A stretch of 64,000 nt of DNA, taken from an uncultured Pseudomonadales bacterium (GTDB taxonomy: Bacteria; Pseudomonadota; Gammaproteobacteria; Pseudomonadales; Azotimanducaceae). The stretch spans positions 244,538-308,537 of the forward strand of contig CALKBV010000002.1 of NCBI GenBank assembly GCA_937775265.1, in the 5' to 3' direction. The notes below the pieces were generated by a model. The model did not search any database and was not told the DNA's origin. It saw only the letters and a program-made list of their open reading frames with translations. The position numbers and the translations under genes were made by a program. Numbering within the stretch: position 1 is the first letter of the stretch; every line of letters begins with the position of its first letter. This document shows positions 52,560-60,707 of the stretch, piece by piece.

Positions 52560-53243
52560 TTATTCCGTCGTTTCTGGAGCCGGGCCTACAGGCGCTTGGT
52601 CCGCCGGCGCCTTGGTAACCATCACCATAGCCGGCCGCACCAGCCGGCCATTTAACTTGCAGCCTTTTTGCACCACTGCGAGTACTGAGTTTGGTTCCAT
52701 ATCAGGATTCTCAACCATCGACATGGCCTGGTGCTCATTAGGATCAAATGGCTCACCAACCGGATCGATAATCTCCACCCCTTCCTTATTGAGCGTGTCC
52801 ACCATCAATTTGTGACAAAGTCGCACCCCTTGCGCAATCGCGTCCGCGTTGTCACCGGTTGACTCGATGGCTTTCTCTAGGCTGTCGACCACGGGAAGCA
52901 TGTTCTGGACAAACTTTTCCACGCCGAACTTGTGGGCATTCTCGACGTCCCTTGCCGTCCGCCGTTGCAAATTCTGCATCTCAGCTTCTGCACGCAGCGC
53001 CAGATCCCTAAATTTCTCAACTTCTAACAGCGCAGTCGCCAAGGCCTCGTCGCCCAGGAGCTCCAGCTCATCGTCAGTACCCTGCTGGCCCGAGGAACCA
53101 TCCCCGTTATCAGCTTCTATTTGTTCCGACGCCTCTTGTTCCGGGGTCTCTTGCTCCGAGGCCTCTTGTTTCAGGGCCTCGTTTTCAAAGGTTTCTTCTC
53201 CAGATTCAGGCGTTTGCTTCGCCTCATCTTCGGGCAATGCCAT
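52560..53243 (-). CDS. grpE: Nucleotide exchange factor GrpE
   Basis: GrpE (227 aa), the ADP-release factor for DnaK. The N-terminal 65 residues are low-complexity Glu/Gln/Ala repeats (EQEASEQETPEQEASEQ), then a long coiled coil (LRAEAEMQNLQRRTARDVE) and the four-helix/beta-wing region with DPVGEPFDPNEHQAMS and VVQKGCKLNGRLVRPAMV. It has a clear heat-shock promoter 46 bases upstream. Confidence 0.96.
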   Translation of the reverse strand: MALPEDEAKQTPESGEETFENEALKQEASEQETPEQEASEQIEADNGDGSSGQQGTDDELELLGDEALATALLEVEKFRDLALRAEAEMQNLQRRTARDVENAHKFGVEKFVQNMLPVVDSLEKAIESTGDNADAIAQGVRLCHKLMVDTLNKEGVEIIDPVGEPFDPNEHQAMSMVENPDMEPNSVLAVVQKGCKLNGRLVRPAMVMVTKAPADQAPVGPAPETTE

Positions 53244-53288
53244 ATAAAACTCCCGCGTAACGGTTCACAGAAATTAAACGTACAGGCT

Positions 53289-53320
53289 ATATGGGGATTA
53301 GAGCCCCGCCATTCAAGGGG
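53289..53320 (-). promoter_or_regulatory. Sigma-32 heat-shock promoter of grpE-dnaK-dnaJ
   Basis: On the minus strand CCCCTTGAA (CTTGAA at 53312-53317), a 15-base spacer, then CCCCATAT (53289-53296). Both boxes match the RpoH consensus. It lies between hrcA and grpE, so the chaperone operon can be induced separately from hrcA. Confidence 0.85.
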
Positions 53321-53343
53321 ACTAGGCAAAAGCTGAGGAGAAA

Positions 53344-54381
53344 TTATCGACGATTTGTCTCGAGGGCAGCGCTGAGGAGCCTTGCAGTAGCATCAACAAT
53401 AGGGATAACACGGTCGTAGGCCATCCTGGTCGGCCCAATAACACCCAATACACCGACAAGATCACCATCAACATGGTATGGAGAGGTCACCACAGAGCAC
53501 TCATCCAGGACACTGTAGCCAGACTCGTTGCCGATAAAAAGTTGTACCCCTTCTGAATCCATACAACGATCAAGCAGATGCAGAATGTCACCTTTCATCG
53601 AAATGGCCTGGAACAGCTGTCGAATATCATCGAGAGCCTGATCGGTTGCGAGGAGATTCTCCTGGCCTTTTACAACAAAATCACTGATTTCCTCTCGATC
53701 GAAAGCCTGGTCTGCCACTTCCAGCGTGGTCTGCATCAGCGAGTTCATGTTTTCACGATCCGAACGCATCAACGTGACCAGTCTTTCATGAACATTACCG
53801 AGCACCTCACCCATAAAATGCTGGTTGATGAAATTAGACGCCTCTTTGAGTTGGATCTCTGTGTAGGTTTGTTTTGTATAGATCACCCTGTTTTGGACCT
53901 CATGATCATCGAGGACCAGGATAACCAGCACGCGGTTACCCTCGAGACTTAGAAAATCAACGTGCCGAAGGGTCACCTGGTCACGCTTGGGGATAGTGAC
54001 AAGACCTGCCATACGAGTGAATTCCGAGAGAATCCCCGACGCAGACTCCACCAGCTCCTTTGAAGACATATCCGGGTCCAGGTTTCGATTCAGGCTGGCA
54101 AGGTCGTAAGTGTCAATCTGGTTGACCTTGATCAAGGTATCCACAAAAAGCCGATATCCAAGTGCAGTCGGGACGCGACCCGACGAAGTGTGCGGTGAAC
54201 TCACGTAACCCAGCTCTTCAAGATCCGACATGATATTACGGACCGTTGCAGGACTCACCGAAACGCTCGCAGAATCTGCCAGTGTTCTGGATGCGACAGG
54301 CTGGCCATCTGTTATATATTGCTCGACCAGGGTCTTGAGCAATATCCGAGACTTTTGGTTCAGTGAACCTGGGTTGGACAT
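53344..54381 (-). CDS. hrcA: Heat-inducible transcription repressor HrcA
   Basis: HrcA (345 aa). The N-terminal winged helix has GQPVASRTLADSASVSVSPATVRNIMSDLEELGYVSSPHTSSGRVPTALGYRLFVD-type features (residues 22-80); a GAF-like domain and the C-terminal motif GVLGVIGPTRMAYDRVIPIVDATARLL follow. It would bind CIRCE operators; none was seen before hrcA, grpE or dnaK. Most pseudomonads and enterics lack hrcA, so its presence with a sigma-32 promoter indicates dual control, perhaps with a groESL target elsewhere. Confidence 0.94.
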   Translation of the reverse strand: MSNPGSLNQKSRILLKTLVEQYITDGQPVASRTLADSASVSVSPATVRNIMSDLEELGYVSSPHTSSGRVPTALGYRLFVDTLIKVNQIDTYDLASLNRNLDPDMSSKELVESASGILSEFTRMAGLVTIPKRDQVTLRHVDFLSLEGNRVLVILVLDDHEVQNRVIYTKQTYTEIQLKEASNFINQHFMGEVLGNVHERLVTLMRSDRENMNSLMQTTLEVADQAFDREEISDFVVKGQENLLATDQALDDIRQLFQAISMKGDILHLLDRCMDSEGVQLFIGNESGYSVLDECSVVTSPYHVDGDLVGVLGVIGPTRMAYDRVIPIVDATARLLSAALETNRR

Positions 54382-54532
54382 TAGATCTGCCTCATTGAAG
54401 ATTAGATACTAACCAAGGACCGGCAAGGAGACAATTGCCTGTTGGGCTACAAATTCACAAAAAGCGCACTTACATCAGCTCCGGATTGCTTTTCAATTGC
54501 CAGGCTTAGTGACATCAGGGTTAAATAGGCAA

Positions 54533-56311
54533 GTGCTAAGTCATCTATCTATTAAATCATTAACCCTGGTTGACCAGCTGGAACTGGAATTCAATACAGG
54601 TATGAGCGTCATTACAGGCGAAACCGGTGCAGGTAAGTCCATTTTGCTTGGGGCGCTTGGCCTGGCCCTGGGTGATCGGGCAGACAGCTCACTGATTGCA
54701 ACCGGAGCCGCAAAAACTGAGGTCAACGCTATCTTCGACCTGCAGGACCACACCGAAGCATTAGCCTGGCTAACTGAACGTGAGCTCATCGATGGAGATC
54801 AGTGCATTCTTCGCCGCGTTGTGTCACGGGACGGCCGATCGCGGGCTTTTGTTAATGGCAGCTCCACGACCCTGCAGGGACTCAAGACGCTGAGTGAGAT
54901 GCTACTTGATATCCACTCCCAGCACGAACACCAGTCCCTGTTAAAGAAAGAAACCCACGAGAGAATGCTCGATGAGTTCGGCGGACTCACTCCGTTGGTG
55001 TCAGAAGTGAGGACGTTATTTAAATCCCTGAGCGCGTCCAGGCATAAGCTCTTGAAAACCCGCACTGACGCCGAAGAGCAGTCTGCCCGGGTTCAACTAC
55101 TCAGTTACCAGGCCGAAGAACTAGCGACTCTGGCGATCCAGCCGGATGAAACCGCGCAACTTGAGAACGAACTAAAACGGCTCAGTTCAGCGGGTGAAAT
55201 ACAGGAGAAACTCACTGAGGCACTAGCGCTTTGTAACAGGGAAACTGACAGCAGCGCATCAACTCAACTGACCCGCACGCTAAGACTACTCTCAGACATC
55301 GAGGACAACGCCATCAGGCCGATCGTTGAGATGCTCGCCAGTGCCTTGATCCAGCTTGACGAGGCTACTTCAGACCTCTTGTCGGTGAGCGAGAAGTTTG
55401 AATCAAACCCCATAAAACAACGGGAAGTTGAAGGTCGACTAAGCGATATCTATGAGATCGCCAGGAAACACAAAATCCAGCCAGATGAGCTGGCTACCCT
55501 GACCAACCGCATTCAGGACGAACTTGACCAGATACTCAACGCCGAAACAATTATCAAAGAACTCGAGCAACAGGTAGCCACCGCAGAAACCGAATACCAG
55601 GTTCTCGCAGAAAAACTTACCAAATCCAGGTTAGGAAAGGCGAAGCGATTGCAGCCAGAAGTCACAAAAGGTTTACAGGGCCTTGGGATGGATGGCGCAA
55701 AGTTCGAAGTGTCACTCGGCGAGTCACCTAGCTGGTCAGAGACAGGCATGGATGATATCGAGTTCAGGATATCTACTATTCCAGGCTCCAAACCAGGCGC
55801 TCTGGCAAAGATAGCCTCAGGCGGTGAACTGTCTAGAATCAGCCTGGCGATCCAGGTCATCACCGCCAGGACATCGCGAACGCCAACGCTTATCTTCGAT
55901 GAAGTTGATGTGGGCGTCGGTGGCGCCACTGCGGAAGTTGTTGGTTCACTGCTCCGCAAACTAGGAGGACACGCCCAGATTATTTGCGTAACTCATCTGC
56001 CCCAGGTTGCTGCACAGGGCCACCAGCATTACGTGGTCGCTAAATCGACAACTAAAAAAAGCGCGACAACGACTGTCGTCCAGCTAACTGAAGAAGAAAA
56101 AGTTGACGAGATTGCCAGAATGCTCGGTGGCGTAGAGAAAACTGACCTTTCGCTTGCCCACGCCGAAGCCATGCTTTCGGGGGTAGAGAGCCCTCAGCGT
56201 GATAAAGAGCCCTCAGCGATAGAGCCCTCAGCGAAAGAGCCCTCAGCGCATGATAGCAGGAGCCCTCAGCTTCTTATTGTCGACACTCCGGGCACAACCC
56301 ATACATATTGA
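54533..56311 (+). CDS. recN: DNA repair protein RecN with a repeat-derived C-terminal tail
   Basis: RecN (592 aa), an SMC-like ATPase for double-strand break repair. It has Walker A GETGAGKS near the start, a central coiled coil, signature ASGGELSRISLAIQ and Walker B LIFDEVDVGVGG. The GTG at 54533 gives the family start VLSHLSIKSLTLVDQLELEF. The normal end is near SLAHAEAMLSG; here about 40 extra residues follow, encoded by five GAGCCCTCAGCG repeats and then by antisense of fur's last codons (38-base overlap). No LexA box was found upstream. Confidence 0.93.
   Translation: MLSHLSIKSLTLVDQLELEFNTGMSVITGETGAGKSILLGALGLALGDRADSSLIATGAAKTEVNAIFDLQDHTEALAWLTERELIDGDQCILRRVVSRDGRSRAFVNGSSTTLQGLKTLSEMLLDIHSQHEHQSLLKKETHERMLDEFGGLTPLVSEVRTLFKSLSASRHKLLKTRTDAEEQSARVQLLSYQAEELATLAIQPDETAQLENELKRLSSAGEIQEKLTEALALCNRETDSSASTQLTRTLRLLSDIEDNAIRPIVEMLASALIQLDEATSDLLSVSEKFESNPIKQREVEGRLSDIYEIARKHKIQPDELATLTNRIQDELDQILNAETIIKELEQQVATAETEYQVLAEKLTKSRLGKAKRLQPEVTKGLQGLGMDGAKFEVSLGESPSWSETGMDDIEFRISTIPGSKPGALAKIASGGELSRISLAIQVITARTSRTPTLIFDEVDVGVGGATAEVVGSLLRKLGGHAQIICVTHLPQVAAQGHQHYVVAKSTTKKSATTTVVQLTEEEKVDEIARMLGGVEKTDLSLAHAEAMLSGVESPQRDKEPSAIEPSAKEPSAHDSRSPQLLIVDTPGTTHTY
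56188..56271. repeat. Five GAGCCCTCAGCG repeats at the recN/fur junction
   Basis: Copies begin at 56188, 56207, 56222, 56237 and 56260 (the last ends in T instead of G). They are separated by 19, 15, 15 and 23 bases. The array lies in the recN tail and stops two bases before the fur stop codon, between convergent genes. The same motif with T for C occurs twice by dapB. Confidence 0.85.
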
Positions 56312-56690
56312 GGTTGTGATCCGTCAGTTCAAACCCGAGTTTATCCGCAACTTTCTTCTGGAGATTTTCAATTTCGTCGTCCGCAAACTCTTCTACACGA
56401 CCACACCTTACACAAACAATATGGTCATGATGTTTATCTGAGGACAGCTCAAAGATCGAATGACCGCCTTCAAAATTGTGCCGAACGACTAATCCGGCCT
56501 GTTCAAACTGCGTAAGTACCCGATAAACAGTCGCCAGACCGACCTCTTCACCATTTTGTAGTAACAATTTGTAGACATCTTCAGCGCTGACGTGATGTAC
56601 TTCCGAGCTTTCAAGGATCTGTAATATCTTGACTCTTGGTAAAGTAATCTTCAGTCCGGCGTCTTTGAGTTCTTGGGATTCAGGAGGCAT
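56274..56690 (-). CDS. fur: Ferric uptake regulator Fur
   Basis: Fur (138 aa), the iron-responsive repressor. The winged helix spans the first 80 residues (GLKITLPRVKILQILE; GLATVYRVLTQFEQAGLV); metal ligands include HHDHIVCVRCGRVEEF (with CxxC) and CPEC near the C terminus. It converges on recN and diverges from bamE, the usual order. No canonical Fur box was seen in the 149-base fur/bamE spacer. Confidence 0.97.
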   Translation of the reverse strand: MPPESQELKDAGLKITLPRVKILQILESSEVHHVSAEDVYKLLLQNGEEVGLATVYRVLTQFEQAGLVVRHNFEGGHSIFELSSDKHHDHIVCVRCGRVEEFADDEIENLQKKVADKLGFELTDHNLNMYGLCPECRQ

Positions 56691-56722
56691 CGTCGTTAGC
56701 TAAGTTTTAGTCCGTGGTTAAC

Positions 56723-56752
56723 TATAGGTGAGTTAAGTATAGGTGAGTTAAG
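56723..56752. repeat. Perfect 15-bp tandem repeat upstream of fur
   Basis: TATAGGTGAGTTAAG occurs twice in direct succession (56723-56737 and 56738-56752), 32 bases before the fur start in the fur/bamE divergent spacer. A binding site duplication or slippage product; function unknown. Confidence 0.85.
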
Positions 56753-56839
56753 ATCTAGAGAATAGAACTCCCTCGCGGGGTAAAATAAAGTATGGTTAAT
56801 TTCATAACCAATTGAAATAGAAAAAGCGTAGATAGTCCA

Positions 56840-57205
56840 TTGATTCGAATAACTGTAGTCCTCCTTCTTGTCGCTGCCCTAACAGCCTGCTCTACATTCA
56901 GGTTTCCTGGTGTACACCGAATTACCATTCAACAGGGAAACGTCGTCACCCAGCAGATGGTTGACAGACTAAAACCCGGTATGACCGAAAGCCAGGTGAA
57001 GTTTGTCTTGGGTAATGCCGTCATTGACGATCCGCTTGAAGCTGATCGATGGGACTACGTGTACTCTATCCAACTTCCAAACAGGAGCGTTATTCGCAAA
57101 GTACTTTCCGTATTCTTTGTTAATGGACGCCTGTCGCATTTCATGGGCGATTTCATCCCCACCGACGAATACGACGCCTTAGCCATCACAGCCAGCAAAG
57201 ACTAG
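56840..57205 (+). CDS. bamE: Outer membrane assembly lipoprotein BamE
   Basis: BamE/OmlA (121 aa), the small lipoprotein of the BAM complex. The signal peptide ends in the lipobox LTAC, with the lipidated Cys at about residue 16; the conserved segment is IQQGNVVTQQMVDRLKPGMTESQVKFVLG. The start is a TTG (56840), with no ATG nearby. Downstream it converges on ratB. Confidence 0.93.
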   Translation: MIRITVVLLLVAALTACSTFRFPGVHRITIQQGNVVTQQMVDRLKPGMTESQVKFVLGNAVIDDPLEADRWDYVYSIQLPNRSVIRKVLSVFFVNGRLSHFMGDFIPTDEYDALAITASKD

Positions 57206-57519
57206 GTCTTTTTGTTTGCCTGAGTCTCTTTGCTTGTCTGGGTCTCGGCCCGTCGTCGCCTCGCATCCTTTGCATTTGTAATCAACGAACGATAAATCTG
57301 TACCCTGTCTCCTGACTGAACCGCATAGACTTCAGGTTTCACTTCCATCCACACGCCCACTGGCAACACCGATAGGTCATAACTCGGAAAATGTGACTCA
57401 ATACAGGACAGTCGAACCGCATCACGGATCAAGGTACCTAACGGGACTTCGAGTTGAATCACTTGCTGCTTTTCTGGCACTGCAAATGCGACTTCGATCG
57501 CCACGGTTTCTTCAATCAT
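57202..57519 (-). CDS. rnfH: RnfH/RatB-family ubiquitin-like protein
   Basis: A small protein (105 aa) of the RnfH (RatB) family: VAIEVAFAVPEKQQVIQLEVPLGTLIRDAVRLS and the GDRVQIYRSLI-type end of a ubiquitin-like fold, followed by a basic RRRRAE tail and Lys/Thr residues. It overlaps the ratA stop by eight bases when begun at MIEETVA. The role is not well defined; it is paired with ratA and smpB in many gammaproteobacteria. Confidence 0.9.
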   Translation of the reverse strand: MIEETVAIEVAFAVPEKQQVIQLEVPLGTLIRDAVRLSCIESHFPSYDLSVLPVGVWMEVKPEVYAVQSGDRVQIYRSLITNAKDARRRRAETQTSKETQANKKT

Positions 57520-57949
57520 TACTGTACAGAACCTTTGCCCGGTCACAGAATGCCTCAACAAGACTATCTGCCACCTGCTCAAACACCTTCCCAAAAGTCG
57601 CATTTAGCATTCTTGAATTGAAATCAAACGTTAAGTTCATTTCCGTCTTACAACCGTCATTACCTAATTGACTGAATAACCAGTAACCATTAAGTGAGGT
57701 GAACGGGCCCTCGACTAACTGAAGGTCAATTCTTTGGGGACCTAACAGCTTATTCCGGGTGGTGAACTGCTGACTAACGCCAGCTTTCGTCAAAGTCAGT
57801 CTCGCGACCATAAATTCCGACGAAGATTCGATCACTTCGCTCCTTGAACAGGACGGAAGATAGTCCTGATACAACGCTACATTATTGACCACATCAAACA
57901 TCTGTTTGGCTGAAAACGGTAATAGGGCGGATCTGGAAATTTCTTTCAC
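57512..57949 (-). CDS. ratA: RatA / Coq10-type START-domain protein
   Basis: RatA (145 aa), a START-fold protein reported as a 50S-binding toxin and related to ubiquinone-binding Coq10. It shows SALLPFSAKQMFDVVNNVALYQDYLPSCSRSEV and a C-terminal helix VADSLVEAFCDRAKVLY. It is normally beside smpB; here about 1.7 kb of other sequence lies between. Confidence 0.93.
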   Translation of the reverse strand: MKEISRSALLPFSAKQMFDVVNNVALYQDYLPSCSRSEVIESSSEFMVARLTLTKAGVSQQFTTRNKLLGPQRIDLQLVEGPFTSLNGYWLFSQLGNDGCKTEMNLTFDFNSRMLNATFGKVFEQVADSLVEAFCDRAKVLYSND

Positions 57950-57958
57950 AGGAACCCG

Positions 57959-58354
57959 CTAACTCACAAAAGTCATAACGAACACTACAAAAATACAAAC
58001 AGGAGCGATAATGCGCATCAACACCCTGAGCAGCTTGATCACAATTTCAGATGTCCCTTCGAGTTGTTCCGTTAAGATTTTCTGGTCAAGAAACCAGCCT
58101 GCAAACAAGCCAATTAGAAATCCGCCAAACGGCAAAATGACGTTGTTGGATACAAAGTCGATAGTGTCGAAGAAGCTTCTGCCTGGCAAGAGTGTGACAT
58201 CGGACCAGATGTTGAATGAAAAGGCGCCACCACCATTTTCCCCAGCGACATAAGGGAATCGCCAGATGTTACCCAAACCGACCGCAGATCCTGCTGCCGC
58301 GATAATAAACATCAATCGCGAGGACCACATACCGTGCGGAGATTCAGACATCAC
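57959..58354 (-). pseudogene. Sodium:neurotransmitter symporter remnant (internal deletion)
   Basis: A 131-aa reading whose first 45 residues are the canonical NSS/LeuT start ([36 protein letters not shown]) and whose last 85 resemble the end of such transporters ([41 protein letters not shown]...). About 300 residues, TM2 to roughly TM9, are missing. The join is near [12 protein letters not shown] and stays in frame. Full NSS genes commonly sit beside ratA in relatives, so this is the resident copy, gutted. Confidence 0.85.
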
Positions 58355-58413
58355 TGCTACCTCTCACTCTTATAACTATCCATTGTGAATTATTTTTTTG
58401 CCCACAAGCGCTA

Positions 58414-59580
58414 TTATGAAAGCCTTGTTAACATCGCCCCTTCTGGCGGCATTCCGAGTAAGACTCGGCCCCCATCTTCCATGTGCAGGCCAGCTACTGT
58501 TAGGTGTTGCCTCACGACCCGCACATCCCGACCGATTCTCTCCAACGGGTGGCTCTGGAAATTAGCAGACGTGCCTGCAGCATCGCTCAACAGGTCCACG
58601 GCTTCCACACAACCGCGCACAGCATCGGAACAGGCTATCTGGAATATCGCACGCTCTCGGGTAGTAATGTGCTCTTCGTTTAATACTTGCCGCCAAAGTT
58701 CAGCTACAAGTTCTATGAGTAACGCGCGAGAGGCAAGCACTCGAACTTCGGCTTCTGCGATCGCACGATGGGCACTTGGCCTGTCACGCAAACTTTTACT
58801 GGAGAACCTGGGTATCTTGCCTGCCGCCAATTCAACGAAGGCGTCCAGGCCAGCGCGAGCCAAGCCTAGACTGACCGCCACTTTGTTGTAGGCGAGTCTT
58901 GCCCCCGTCGGAAAACGCATCAGTGGCTGGTCAGACCGTGCCGACCCAATGGCCGGCAGTATATGGTTATCTGGTACGAAGGCATCTTTGACGTGGACAT
59001 CATGGGAACCAGACCCTCTCATGCCGCCGACATACCAGGTATCCTGGATCTCAAAATCAGGTAACTGAACAATCGCGGCAAAACGTTGCGTTCCTCGCTC
59101 ACCGCCCTCTACAAGATTAACGGTCGCACTAAACAGAGAGGCATTATGGCAACCGGAGACAAACTGCCATTGCCCATTAACCCTATAGCCACCATCCACT
59201 TTCTCTGCCGTGCCGACCGCAGCGGTAGATCCGCAAAGAACGACCATAGGGTCTTTAATGAGGTATTCGCATTCACCGAAACTTGACGCCATCAACCCGA
59301 AGGTTTCAACGCCTATCATCAGATTCCATCCTGCTGACCCATCAAAACGGGAAATCGTCTCGATGGTTTCAATCTGGGCCATTGGGTCTGACTCTTCACC
59401 GGAATAAGTCCTTGGGGCGCCAATGCGATAAAGCCCGTTTTCCGCAAAGGCCACGGCGACTTCTTTTGAAAGACGACGATTACCATCCGCATCATCGGCG
59501 TGCTTTCGTACCAGGGCTTCCAGGGCCTGGGCTCTCTGGACAGGAGATATCGCTGGAGAATTCATCGGTAGATCATACAC
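58414..59580 (-). CDS. Acyl-CoA dehydrogenase-like flavin-dependent monooxygenase
   Basis: A 388-aa protein of the acyl-CoA dehydrogenase fold, of the two-component (group D) monooxygenase type rather than a true dehydrogenase. It has the N-terminal helical domain (ISPVQRAQALEALVRKHADDADGNRRLSKEVAVAFAENGLYRI), a beta domain with GGYRVNGQWQFVSGCHNASLF and a C-terminal helical bundle with DLLSDAAGTSANFQSHPLERIGRDVRVVRQHL. The start is GTG (59580) or ATG (59565). The substrate is unknown; the reductase partner is not in the window. It interrupts the ratA-smpB pairing. Confidence 0.8.
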   Translation of the reverse strand: MYDLPMNSPAISPVQRAQALEALVRKHADDADGNRRLSKEVAVAFAENGLYRIGAPRTYSGEESDPMAQIETIETISRFDGSAGWNLMIGVETFGLMASSFGECEYLIKDPMVVLCGSTAAVGTAEKVDGGYRVNGQWQFVSGCHNASLFSATVNLVEGGERGTQRFAAIVQLPDFEIQDTWYVGGMRGSGSHDVHVKDAFVPDNHILPAIGSARSDQPLMRFPTGARLAYNKVAVSLGLARAGLDAFVELAAGKIPRFSSKSLRDRPSAHRAIAEAEVRVLASRALLIELVAELWRQVLNEEHITTRERAIFQIACSDAVRGCVEAVDLLSDAAGTSANFQSHPLERIGRDVRVVRQHLTVAGLHMEDGGRVLLGMPPEGAMLTRLS

Positions 59581-59656
59581 TTCTCCCTGTCTTCTTAACT
59601 ACTCCTGGCAGGACAAATGTATATAATGACGCCCCCGCAGGAATGAGTAGCAGATT

Positions 59657-60139
59657 GTGACTGGCAAGAAAAAGCCGAAGGTCCAATCCAACACTATCGC
59701 CCGGAACAAGAAGGCCAAGTTCGACTATTACTTGCATGATCGATTCGAAGCTGGTGTCGCTCTTGAAGGGTGGGAAGTGAAATCGCTTAGGGCTGGCAAA
59801 TGCCAGCTCGGGGATACATATATCCTGCTTAAGAGCGGCGAAGCCTTTCTTCTTGGCTGCAATATAACGCCCATGGCGGCGGCTGCTGCCCATGTTGACG
59901 CGGATCCCACAAGAACTCGGAAGCTACTCCTGCACAAAAGAGAAATAGCCCGGCTGATCGGCGCAACACAGCAAAAGGGCCAAACCTGCATTCCTGTCTC
60001 GCTCTACTGGAAGTCAAACAAAGTGAAATGTGAAATCGCACTGGCTTCCGGCAAGAAGGAACACGACAAGCGGGCAACCCTGAAGGAACGAGACTGGGGA
60101 CGGGATAAATCCCGAATTATGAAAGAGAACCAGACCTAA
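59657..60139 (+). CDS. smpB: SsrA-binding protein SmpB
   Basis: SmpB (160 aa), which carries tmRNA to stalled ribosomes. It shows [40 protein letters not shown] and the basic C-terminal tail [23 protein letters not shown]. The start is a GTG (59657). It lies 150 bases before ssrA. Confidence 0.96.
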   Translation: MTGKKKPKVQSNTIARNKKAKFDYYLHDRFEAGVALEGWEVKSLRAGKCQLGDTYILLKSGEAFLLGCNITPMAAAAAHVDADPTRTRKLLLHKREIARLIGATQQKGQTCIPVSLYWKSNKVKCEIALASGKKEHDKRATLKERDWGRDKSRIMKENQT

Positions 60140-60273
60140 ACTCTCAAGAATCGGCCACCCTATAGAAGCAGAGCTTCTACTCGCAAAGCGAAAACTAAGC
60201 CGCAGAGTCATTCCGAGCAAAACCAAAGGAACTCTGCTTGAATTCTCTTTAAAACCCCACCCCAGAGAAGTGT

Positions 60274-60279
60274 TACAAT
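60274..60279 (+). promoter_or_regulatory. -10 element of the ssrA promoter
   Basis: TACAAT at 60274-60279, nine bases before the mapped 5' end of tmRNA. No good -35 is visible; spacing to an A/T-rich stretch at about 60249-60254 is too long. Confidence 0.45.
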
Positions 60280-60288
60280 ATTGGTTAC

Positions 60289-60668
60289 GGGGGCGACTTG
60301 GCTTCGACGCCGGTTGCGAAACCTGAAGTGCATGTCGAGAGGGTAGTGACTCTCGTAAATCAATCGCTGTAACTTCTTATAGTTGCCAATGACGAAAACT
60401 ACGCACTAGCTGCCTAAAAACTCTTTTTAAGAACTTTTTAGATTAGCTTGACCCGGGGCGAATGTGCCCATGTATTCAAACCGGGTGCGCGACTCATGGG
60501 ACCGCTGCCAGACCCCGCTTGTGGTTAAAGCAGTTAAAATTAAAGCAAGCTCGCCTTCCAATCCCTGTTTGTCGGGCCAGTGGAAGGTTAAACAGTAGAC
60601 AAAATAAACATGTAGACCTGAAGGCAGAGAACTGACGGACGCGGGTTCGATTCCCGCCGCCTCCACCA
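60289..60668 (+). ncRNA. ssrA: Transfer-messenger RNA (tmRNA)
   Basis: A 380-base tmRNA. The 5' end GGGGGCGAC and 3' end CGCCTCC-A-CCA form the tRNA-like acceptor; the T arm has GGTTCGATTCC. The resume codon is GCC at 60385 and the tag ORF (60385-60417) encodes ANDENYALAA and ends TAA, so the full tag is AANDENYALAA as in enteric bacteria. Confidence 0.97.
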
Positions 60669-60684
60669 AATACTAAGAACAAGT

Positions 60685-60703
60685 CTTACGGTTTTGCCGT
60701 AGG
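60685..60703. terminator. Weak hairpin after ssrA
   Basis: CTTACGG-TTTTG-CCGTAGG follows tmRNA by 17 bases, between convergent genes. The T-run is poor, so termination is tentative. Confidence 0.4.
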
Positions 60704-60707
60704 TAGT

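Noticed and set aside
54382-54532. LexA/SOS box expected before recN
   Set aside because: No CTGT-N8-ACAG palindrome could be found in the hrcA-recN spacer.
54531-54540. AAGTGCTAAG resembling the right half of a CIRCE operator near hrcA
   Set aside because: It is the recN start codon region, and the left half (TTAGCACTC) is absent at the required spacing.
56691-56839. Fur box in the fur/bamE spacer
   Set aside because: No GATAATGATAATCATTATC-like 19-mer; only a 15-bp tandem repeat.
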